A stretch of DNA of 64,000 bases, taken from Undaria pinnatifida. Lineage: Eukaryota; Sar; Phaeophyceae; Laminariales; Alariaceae. The position numbers were made by a program, and so were the translations under genes. The notes beneath the pieces were generated by a model. It did not search any database. It saw nothing but the letters and a program-made list of their open reading frames with translations, and was not told the origin of the DNA. This document shows, piece after piece, positions 11,988-22,300 of this stretch (its first letter is position 1; every line of letters starts with the position of its first letter). The stretch spans positions 10,806,718-10,870,717 of the forward strand of contig JABAKD010000022.1 in NCBI GenBank assembly GCA_012845835.1, read 5' to 3'.

Positions 11988-12953
11988 TTACCAAAAATTT
12001 TGGGAAGGGCGGCTGGGGCGGATGGCCTGCCACATTTGATTCTCGAACAAAATCCTCCCTTCCACCGCACACGCAGCATGCCTCGGCACCAACGATCGAT
12101 GTGGATTGACTTCCGGTTTCCATAACCACTCCACTTGCGAGGCATCTTCTGGTCTAGAGGTAGCTGACGGGCCTGAACACGTGCTCCGTCGCGCATTCTG
12201 CAGCAAGACCCGTTCGACAGTTTCCATGTCGTCTTCGGCCTCCTCCGCACAATAGCTCGTCACGACAACAACCCCCGATGGAGGCGGTGCGCCGCTGTTC
12301 ACTGTAGAACGTTCAGATCGATGACTTGGTGGGGACGCACTACCCCTGTCATCGCTGTTACCCTCAATACTGACGGAAGAAGTTGCATCACAGCCAAAAA
12401 TGAGCTCCAGCGTTGGCACCCAGTCGTCATAACCCCAGATGCCAGCGTTAAATAGGAATAGGGCATCTGGGGCTGAGAAAAGGCCAGAGACGTCATGGTA
12501 CAGGCCCGTGTTGAAGTGCAACGTAACCGAAACTCCCGACGAGCCGGGGCAAGAGGCGTTCACCGAAGGGTTTGGCTGCCGGTCTGCAACAGGAAAACCC
12601 AAAACCCCACCATCGTGGTCCGTTCCTAAGCTTCGCTCCGTCTCCCAGGAGGAAATGTGGCGGAAGATGTGTCGAACGTTGTGCAGACCGGCTGCGATGT
12701 TTGGTCCGCAGAAGAGCATGTCCACGGCCAGCACGTTTTCGTCGAGTCCAAGCCGACGGAAGAGGTCGTCAAATACTGATCGTGTTTGATCCGGCGTCGT
12801 GCCCTCTCTGTACACGAGTGAGGCAGGAGGGGGCAGGAAGAATTGCATAAGCGGCGGCGGCGGAAACAGTGACGAGGTGACACATGGAGAAAGCGTCAAG
12901 GCAAAAACAGAAACATGAACCATTGATCGACAGAGGAGCCGCAGTGGTGTCAT
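11988..12953 (-). CDS. MSS51/ZMYND-type C-terminal domain protein, single exon
   Basis: An uninterrupted 321-codon frame from ATG (12953) to stop. About 30 hydrophobic N-terminal residues could be a signal or anchor. Then come a VDMLFCGPNI strand, a VTLHFNTGLYHDV strand, and the hallmark stretch APDALFLFNAGIWGYDDWVP followed by TLELI. After a Ser/Pro-rich insert (about residues 190-225) comes VVVVTSYCAEEAEDD, then VEWLWKPEVNPHRSL and ILFENQMWQAI. These match the C-terminal domain of MSS51-like and many ZMYND proteins, where a predicted [FL]NPG-type turn and a TSY motif recur. No MYND zinc finger is present in this frame. Yeast Mss51 works in mitochondrial COX1 expression; the role of stand-alone domains is unclear, so I give no function. 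Confidence 0.75.
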   Translation of the reverse strand: MTPLRLLCRSMVHVSVFALTLSPCVTSSLFPPPPLMQFFLPPPASLVYREGTTPDQTRSVFDDLFRRLGLDENVLAVDMLFCGPNIAAGLHNVRHIFRHISSWETERSLGTDHDGGVLGFPVADRQPNPSVNASCPGSSGVSVTLHFNTGLYHDVSGLFSAPDALFLFNAGIWGYDDWVPTLELIFGCDATSSVSIEGNSDDRGSASPPSHRSERSTVNSGAPPPSGVVVVTSYCAEEAEDDMETVERVLLQNARRSTCSGPSATSRPEDASQVEWLWKPEVNPHRSLVPRHAACAVEGRILFENQMWQAIRPSRPSQNFW

Positions 12954-14815
12954 TCTGTGGTGTCATGTCGCTCGTTCTATAATTACTCTTATAACTCGTA
13001 AGTAAGAAAACCCTGTACCAGGTATGATATCACGCGCATCAGATATAATATGCAGCAACGACAATTTTGGTGCCATGCCGACGATATGTGGCATTTAGCG
13101 TCTGGGGACAAACACCTGCGCCTCCTCGGGTTTATCACTGATGCATAGGCTTGTACGTTGTAATTGGAACCGTAAAATGCAACCGACATATACATACCAA
13201 GTAGATATTTGGGATCGTCGCCGACTGCGTACATATTATATCATACCAGGGGGGCTTCGCTGCGGCGGGCTGCCGCCCGCCTGCGGCTCCGCGCATGCCC
13301 GCAAGACAGGTAGCAAACGAAGCGGAGAGGGACCGTAGAAGCGACAAATTACTGCAAAGGGGTACGGTGTTATATTAAATCAGTTCATAGTGTTGCAAGT
13401 ATGAGGTGGAGCGAGTGTGGAGGGGGTTTGTATATATTGAAGGGAGAAAGCAATGGAACGGTCGGGAGGACGAGAAACCCATGATTATCGTCTCATATGC
13501 CAGGTACATACGAGTACCGGCGGGTAGTTTGGCGGGACTCCTACAGCATCAGCAGCAGTAATCGCCAAACTACCTCGTATACCTCGAACGTGCTGCTGCT
13601 GTATCATCATTTTTAGCAGTCCAACCACATGTACCTGAACCTATCTCCTGTCTTCTCCCCTGTATGCGAGTATTCCTACGTACGTATTGGCCACGAGACT
13701 CTCATGAATCTCGCAGCTTGCAACGTTGAATCTAGACCGCTTAACTGTTTGTTGGAACTCAGTATTGACCGCTCAAATGGTCGAACTCACATCTGACGTA
13801 TTTTACATACTTTGCGAAAAACGAGTACAGCATAGAGGCAGCCCGGGCACGGTGCAAGCACGCCCGAGGCCTCCTCCGACACAGTCAGGGTCGGGGAGCA
13901 AGATGAGGGAGTTTCGGGCCGAGGGGTGATCCTCATCGCAAGCTAGCACGGCAAAATCTCAAAAATACGTCCAAGAAAAGCTGAGGAGCCTTCTCCGAGC
14001 AGCAGCTGCAATTTTGTAAATGTATTTTATAGCAAATTTTCAAGGACGTCAGCCGTGAGTTCGACGAATTTATACCAGTCTGTTTTCTCTTTTGGTAATA
14101 GGTTCGGGTTCATGTGCTTAGCCGGGTGTGCAGCGATGCTGCCCCCGGGGTCCTTGCTGAGTTCCGAAGTGCAGATGTGGTGCTGTGAGTGGCTCGCTAA
14201 GTCGCGATGCCGATATATATTAGTTCAATCGGACGATTGTGTCTCGCGACTCAAGCGACCATAACGAACACCTCCACACACGATACACCCCTGAACTCAG
14301 CAGGAGCCCGGGGCCAGCATCGTTGCACACCCGACTCGTTAGATGGACCTATTGATAGTTCAGTAACAAAAGAGAGAAACGGGGTGACGTTATATGCCAT
14401 GCGTCGTTGTTGGCGACATTCCCAGGTCTCTTATGTCGGTTACATGTTACGGTTCGAGTAACAAAATGCATACCTACGCATTTGCAGTGAACCCGAGGAT
14501 GTATGCCGGGGTGTGTCGGTGTGTTCCCTGGCGCCACAGAAAGCACAGAGCACTCGGCAGCAAACAAACTCACAAACCCCGGATTATTTTCGTTCACTCT
14601 TCCACCCACTCTGCCACCCCCAAAACTCTCGTGCATGTTGATGTGGAGAAAAAAAGCTTGCAAGAGGCGCTTATTGAACATGGTGCGGCTGTGTCGTCCC
14701 CAGAAAAGCGCGAACACACCAGGTACACACCAGGCAATTGAGAGTTTTGGACGCACGTCTTGCTTCTTGAAGGCTTGTTTGGCTGAAGCTGTTTCAACCT
14801 CACCTTACAGCACAC
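12954..14815. other. Intergenic stretch, no gene recognised
   Basis: This interval lies upstream of the MSS51-like gene. CTGCTGCTG/GTACGTAC-type simple sequence is scattered through it. A GTGAGTTCGACGAATTTATA block near 14055 resembles part of the MSFDE repeat on the minus strand. No splice-bounded coding segment was recognised. Confidence 0.4.
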
Positions 14816-15061
14816 TTATTATAAAAAATGAAAATACACTCCAGCTGTGAGATCGAAGATTTCGTCGAAACTCATCTTTGCAAGCTGTGTGCGATACTCC
14901 GATCGCGCGCATTACGAGTTGTGTGTCCACATTAAGGATATAGGTCGGCGACTCCCCTTACAACTACAGTGTAGCTATCAGGGTCAACAGGGTGATTTTA
15001 GTCAGTCTGTGCGCGGAAACTATAAAACCTGTTTCTGAGGGGGACAAAATCTGACAGCTGT
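14816..15061. repeat. 246 bp dispersed repeat, copy 1
   Basis: This is aligned base for base with 52946-53191, in the same orientation and of equal length. I count six substitutions and no indels. On the minus strand it contains a start codon followed by SFDEIFDLTAGVYFHFL and a stop. The 3' portion holds CTATAAAACC and GGGGGACAAAATCTGACAG, motifs that recur in degenerate form to 15380. Confidence 0.85.
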
Positions 15062-15660
15062 GAAGGGAAATGTATCCTTTTATCAAGTGAATCTTGTAAG
15101 TCGAATAACCGGTAAAGGGGGGGGGCGGAGTTTTGAAGGACGTGGGGGCCTGGTTTTGATCAAAAGCGAGCGGGTTTGGAGGGGGGGGGGGGGGGGGGGG
15201 GGGGGGAAGGGGGGGCAATTTGTGCATGTAAGCTATAAATCCTTTCAAGGGGATAAATCTGACGGTTTTGGCACCAGTTTATTATTGGGGGGGGGGGGGG
15301 GGGGGCGTGTGGGGCAGCTCAATATGTGCGTTGAAACTATACATTATTTTGAGGGGATAAATGGACGGTTTTGAAAATAATGCATCAGTTTATCATGTAT
15401 ATCCTGGGGTAAGTCGTACAATCAGTGAGTAAATAGAGGGTGGAGTGTTCGAGGGGGTGGGGTTGGGATGGGTTGGGGGGGGGGGGGGAGGTGGGGGGGG
15501 GGGGGAGGTGGGGGGGGGGGGGAGGTGGGGGGGGGGGGGGGGGGGGGGGAAGGAAGGGCTTCAGGTGAGGGGTTCGTTATACGTGTGGTGCTAGGTCTAG
15601 GCGATGGTGCGGGTGATGGGGAAGAAGGGGGCGTTCAAGGCGGGGGGGGGAGCACACTCA
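15062..15660. repeat. Degenerate tandem repeat with long poly-G tracts
   Basis: Blocks of the form CTATAAA(T/A)CC...GGGGA(T/C)AAAT(C)TGACGGTTTTG repeat about every 110 bp (15020, 15230, 15330). They are separated by uninterrupted G runs, the longest of which (15181-15206) is about 26 G. A further G-rich block with GGGAGGTGGGG repeats fills 15450-15550. Any protein read through here is poly-Gly artefact. Confidence 0.8.
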
Positions 15661-16321
15661 TGTACTACCTGGTACTTATAGTACATAATCCAACTACTCT
15701 GCGGAGTTATCGTTATCATAATGCCACCAATCGGCCAGGATGCACGTCAGCCACGTAGCAACATGCGGGCAATGCCAATGGCAACATGTCGAACGCACCC
15801 GGCATGCGATGCTGTACGACTCTATGCAAGTGAATACTCTAAATACTGATCGTACAGAGAGCACAAATAAGTGTAAATGTTACCTGTGATCTGCGCCCAC
15901 GACGTGCAGCACCAAGCGAGAAGGCAACTTGCCAGCGCCGAATATTCTCAGCAGGGCGTGGAAGATGGTCGAACTCCGCGTCAAGCGGAGGCTCTCGTCC
16001 CTCCCAACGACGTCACCCGCCATCGACACTATGCTGTCACCCTTTTGGGGTACTCACTCGTGTTCGTGATGCTGCTGCACAGCTGCTGCACTATTAATAC
16101 TGCTGTTGTTGCCATCTATCGATTCGATGCTTGGGTACTGCTGCACTGCATCATGTTTTACGTTATAAGTTCTACGTATCTGTGGTTTTCGTATGCAGAA
16201 AGCCGATGTCGTGCGGGTATTTTCTCCACCACCCCCTAATTTTCAATTTTCAAGTTTGTTTGTACACCGCACACTGCACTGCACAGCAGCAGTAGAGCTT
16301 CTACAGCTGCAGTGCAGGACA

Positions 16322-19300
16322 ATGAGCTTCCTGTACCGCGAGGCTGGCAGGGTCCTGCAAGGTGTGGAAGATGGTAGGGCGAGCCTGAAAACACTCACGC
16401 TGGGCCGAGCAAACTCTGTTGGGGGCGGGAGAGGAGGAGATGAAAACGGACCCAAGAGAAAGGTGCGATGCTGCTGTTGACGACCGAGAGGAAGGATCAA
16501 GACGTCGATCTTTCGCAAAGGTTATACCCAGAGCACGTCTCGTAGCTGCATTTGTTGATGACAAACACGATTGTGTGTTTCCGAGCCCTATCTGTCAGTC
16601 TGTACCAGTATCTGTTTGCGAAGGCAAGGCGCATGATACTCAGTTAGGCATATCGGCATACGACAGCAGTGTTCAGGTGACCGGGCTCGTTTGTACGTAT
16701 GTACGTGCAGTCGAAGACCGCAGAGGAGGCAGTCCATGGACACCCGACGTACCATGGTACAGCGAATCTGAGCGCCACACAAAGGCAGAGTCACGGGAGA
16801 CAAGATTAGTAATAGTGTCTAAGAGCGACCATTACTGTGAACTGCGCCGAAGGCGGTAGCTGTGATGCTGCAGTTCTACTTTGGCGGCGCGCGTTGTATA
16901 GGGCGCGCGAAGCACGAGCACTCCCACTCGTGAAACGTGAAACCAAGAAAAATTAACGAACCTTTTGCCGTCGGTTTCATGACAGTCCAGCGGCGCCCTG
17001 CATGTAATTACCTGTAGTACATGTGTACCAGTACAGCAGTTGCGGAATTACCGGTAACTTGCAATGTTATGTAACTCATAACCTATCAACCCTTTGGGAC
17101 CCAAGCATAGCAGGCTCAGCGATGGTGCGCCTTTTTTGCAGAAGCGGCCTGCACAGCCCAATAGTGCCGTTCGTTGGTCTTAGTTTACTGGCAAAAGGCT
17201 GGCCTTTCGGCCGCCCGGTGCTTCTTTAACAAACCCCGCCGAAACACGCGCTGAAGCCGTGTGACTGCCCCTGCCGACCTCGATAACCCCAGAGGGTTGG
17301 GGTCGTGGTCGGGGTTAGGGTTAGGGTGACGTCATGGGTCGGGTTATTCAGGACCCACGTGCAAGGTTGAATGTGACCTCACACGACCTGCAAAGAGTTG
17401 TGTGCAGGCCGCTCCTCCACAATCCACATAGGGCGGGGGGTGGGGGATTACACTCGCAGATTCCAAGACAAATGCGATGATGCCAAGCGTCTATGATGGG
17501 CGTACAGCGAGTGTGCGAGCATCATCGTGGTGCGCGCATGTTGTGCAGCTCCTTGCATTGGTTGCACTTCGGTCGCATTGCTGTATAATAATCTTAGGGG
17601 GGCGTTCGACACGTTTCCTCTCTGAAGCCCCAGCAGGGCTAGTAAGGTTGATAGCAGCATGGGCTGCCAATGTTTCCAAGCCGTTTGTTCACAACCCACA
17701 AAACTACCGGTTGTAACGTAGTACGAGTACTACCGATAATAATATAATACCAGCTACCACAGTAGTGTTGGCATCATGTCGTCATGCCATGTTGCCCTCA
17801 TTCAGCAGTGCCAGACTTCTTGCATTGCGTTGTGCGTGCACGCATGGCATATGGTTTTGTTCTGCGATCGGCGGTCAGACGCAGAAAACTTAACTCCGAC
17901 AGTGACCATTATACCAGGTACCAGATACAGGTATTGTTTAGCGTAGTATTCATGGCATACGAACACAATGTTAAAGCAGCGTGCCTACAGCAGCTATGAA
18001 TCATGAGTATACAGTACAGCAGTTTAGTTATCGGTAGGACGTCGCGCAGCAGGATAATTGTAACTGTCGTCAACGTGTGCGCGTTGATTGAAGAATTTTG
18101 GAGAATCGTACATCTCGGTTTGCGGTCGTAGAACTCCGGTCGTAGAACCCGGCTTCAGCCAACTCGAAAGGAGTTCGTACTTATTTTTGGGTTATGTCAA
18201 ATCGAAAACCCGCATATGCTTGTATTACGTATGAAAATAGACGTGCGCTTCCTTCCACCCTCGTCTGTGTTCGTTGTTCACTGGCTGCTGTGTGTTTATG
18301 TGACAGCTGTACGCCATGGTGAGCGAAACGCTCCGGTACAAGCCTCTGCTGGACCGTCTCGTTCTCAAGGCAGACCCGAGGTACGAGTAGAGGGGGGGCA
18401 GCTGTGCGCGGATTATGCAGGTGCAAGTATGTTACAAGCTCTCCCTGCAAATGTTGCCCCAGACATGGCGTACAAATATGTGGTGAAATTCCCGTTGCTG
18501 CTCAAGATGGATTTCCTTGCTGTTATACGTTCGACGCATTATACCAGTAATGCTTTATTTTCGACTGGAAAGGGAATGGGGGTTGGTATTTTTTTCCCGC
18601 GCGCAACTCCTCGCGCTGCACGGGTTGTTGCGGTTAATTCGAGCGCGGGCGGACTAAGCATTGTCTTTCGTTAGGCACTTGGTTGTATTTTTATGTGTCC
18701 CTGTAGTCGTCAGGGGACATCTTGGGCACATCCCCGGGTTTTCTTAGATATGGATTGAACAGGTACAAATGAAAGTATCTACCACTTGAGTACAGAGTAT
18801 AGAATGAAACATCGAAGCCGATGTGTCCAAGTCTAGAGCGCCGCCCGCATGTTGTCACGACGCGTCTTGGCTTGAATCGTCCAGAAGAGCAGATCGTGTG
18901 CGCTCGTGCTTGCCGTCGTGTCGCAGGGGCGCCTTGTTCTCCGATGAGCACATGCGGGAGAAGGCGCAGGGGTACGTGATGCTTTACGAGATGCTGCTGG
19001 GGAAAGGGACTATCCAGGGAGGGGGGAAACTGAAGGTTCGCCAGCGTGTTCATGGATCTGGTGGTAGTGCTGGAAGGCTACCCTGCGATCATACTGGGGA
19101 GGGCGTTTCGGGGCGAACGTGCGCTTTCAACTCTTGTACGATTGCAAAAAGATATACGACGTTATGTCCGAGTAGTTAGTCCCCAAAATCGTGGATGCGG
19201 CTCAAAACTGATTAATGTGGCTTTTGGAAGACACTACAGCGGAAAGTCGGACGTCACAACATATACTTCGAAGCAGCAGGTTTAGCTTTTCAGAGAGTAT

Positions 19301-22300
19301 CCGGTTGCGATGGGTGGACCTTCCACAGTCGATGCGTTCCATCCCGACTGGACTGTGCTACCCGACGCTGGACTATTAACTGCCGCTATTAATAGTTGGC
19401 GTTGAAGCTGCTGCTTTGGGTGCCTGATCCTCACGCGCCCCTGCGCAGGGCGTGAATCTCGGCAGTACTTTTCTGCCGCCCTTTTGTCTGCCCGTCGCCT
19501 CTACTGAGAGTCGAGACAGCCCCCACGGGTCAGAGCTGCGGCTGCTGCTGCCGCCGCTAATGCTATTTCCTTTGCCGTGCAAGCGGTAAATCTATCTGGC
19601 ACGCTACCTTCCGCAAACACAGGATACTCCGAACGCCCCGATGTTAATCTCGTTGTTGTTGCCTGCAGCGACATTTGCTGCAGTACAAGGAGCGACTGGA
19701 GCACTGCCTGGCAGAGGCTAAGTTGGCAGAGGGGTTGCCCGCGAACGCTGCCAACGAGTTTCTCCTGCCGAAGAGCTCGAGAAGGCATATCTTCCCCCGG
19801 TAGGAAGAAAAAAGCTCGCTCGAGCAAGCTGTCTTACTTTTATTAGCAAGTTCAGGTGGCATGGATCCTTGACCTCACAGCTGGGATTACACCCAAGCCC
19901 GCCTCAGCTGTGAGATCGAGAATTTCGACGAAAATCACCTTTGCAAACTGCGTGTGATAATTCGATCGCGATTTTGTACCCACAAATCTCGAGGGAATGG
20001 GCAGATGGGCGGGCTTCGGGGTGTTTTTCGTCCCCCGATGTAGCTGAAACCGTTTTCGTTTTTTGTCCTCGCGATCGAGAAAGCCTGTTGGATTTTCCTT
20101 CTCCAATGTTCACCTCGGAATCACCTCGTCAGCTTATATTTCGGCACGTTGCAAGGAACACCGGGCCTTGCCACGCTCCCATTTTTGGGGACAAAACGCT
20201 CGGAACTCTGGGGGGGGTTATTTTTGAGGTTGTAAAAGGTTAGCACATAATTTCGGGTGTTTGTGAAGGCCAGGCCAGCAAAACGTGGTTCTTCCTTAAA
20301 CCAGCTGCATGCGAGACGTTCATCGCGCCCTGGTTTTTTTCCCAATGCTTTGCATCGCTCTTTTGGCTTGCGTGTCTCCTTGTCACCGCCCAAAAACGCG
20401 TTCCATTGCCCTTTTGGCTTGCATGTCGCTGTTGTCTGATCGTGCCGCGATAGATACGCGAGGGTAAACCTGCTGACGTGTCCGGAGGGAACAAAGGGTG
20501 TGGCGGCGGCGCTGCAGAAGGAAGGGTTTACCGTCAAGGTCCGTTCGGTGACACAAGCTATGATAGAGGTGCTCCATATTTTCCTGGAAGGTTGTTGGCT
20601 TGAGGAGCTCTATGCCTCACCCAAAAAGTGGCGTATTAATAGTGTAGAGCAAACTGGAAGCGAAAACCCGATGAAAAAGTTAGACATGGCCTAGGTATTC
20701 AAATCAATAATTTAGCAAAACAAGGATTCAATTTCGACGATTGTGGGTTAAGGAGCCCTATCATCCAGAAAATAAAAATGGCCAAGAATTGCTACCTCTG
20801 TCGTGGCACGCGTCCAGGTGCCGCATGGTGGGAGGGTGCAGAACGATACACAGTAGGCGATGCTTTGTTGTTCGCCGTGCCCTTGACGTCGTGTGGCCAG
20901 GGTAGGGGGGTTCGTTTCTTCCGTTGCGAAGGCGTCCCGTCTAGGCTTGTTCGGCTACACTCAGGAACGACGGGGGCATGTCCGCATCGTGCTTGCTGGT
21001 ACCTGCTTTCGAGCGTATGCCTTAGTTTTTTTGTTTGTGATGCCGTTGTGTTGTTGATCTCACCTCCCCAGATCGATGCCGTCGTGCCAAGCCTGCTGGT
21101 GCTCCCGCCCGGGACGGACCTGCACGAGCACGCCATGGTGAAGGAGGGGAGACTCGTGCTGCAAGGTGTGTGCGTGTGTGTGCACGCCCCTCGGCCCCGG
21201 CCGCCGGTAGTAGGACGGCCGGTACGAGGACGCAGACGACCACCGCAAGTTGGCATGTCAGGAGATGAGGAAGACCGAAGATTCGGCAGGAGGGATACGC
21301 CTTTTTTCCCTACCGAGGATGGGCCACTCGCGCGGGTGCCTCTGTACCTCGCTCGAAAACGGACTTAACTACGTTTCGTTGGAGCTGCGTAATAAACGGT
21401 TATAACGCGCCGGTGTACACCGTGAAACCCAAAGACACGAAAGCTTAAGATTGGAAAAAAAAGTAGGGTAGTCACGCGCGCTAGCTATACACTAAAAGTA
21501 TCAAGTCGCCCCCTACGGTGACATAGATCGGAAATATAAAAAAATCACGCAGAGCACCCACCCTGTTGAGCACGCTTCAGGGAAAAGACAGACAAGCTAG
21601 TGCCAGTGTTGAAACTATAATTATATATCCTCGGGGCGGGTGCGATGGAAAACTTCCAGAATAAGGAAAGGGTGCGCGCGCGGGGAAGGGGTGGAGAGGG
21701 AGCGGGACGAGGAGCTGCTGTTTGCTTCGAACGACGGCTCGAGGATGTCGCGGTGTTGTCTAACGGCATCGCTAATATTTTGGGAACGTGGCGCCTACGT
21801 ATAGTCGACTAAAGCAAAACTCTTCACTCTTTCCGCCGATCCGCTTTTGTGGCATCCTGAAACGAGCGCAGATAAAAGCTCTTGCTTCTCGGCAGAGGCA
21901 CTCTTAGGAGAGGAGGCGTTTGCTGCCTCTAAGGACGCGGGGAGAGAATGGAAAGGCGGCGACGTTATTGATGCCTGTGCCGCCCCTGGGAACAAGACAA
22001 TGCACGCGGCTTCGCTGCTCTCGCAGCTACCGCCGCCCTCCGCTTCGAAAGACGACCACCCCAAATCGACAGTGTTCGGCAGGTGCGTGACTCAATGTTT
22101 ATTTTCGATGGTTCGTGACCTTAACGACGTTGTTCTATGGACCGTGACTCTAGTGCTTGATGGGTACGCGGCGCTTGACGTGCCGTTGCGCTCAACGACC
22201 GTACCGCGCTAATCGAGATTTTTTTCCTCGCGCGTCCGGCACTTGCAGCGCGCGATCGTCGCTCGCTTCTAGACCGGGCACAGTTAGGTCAAAGACAAGG

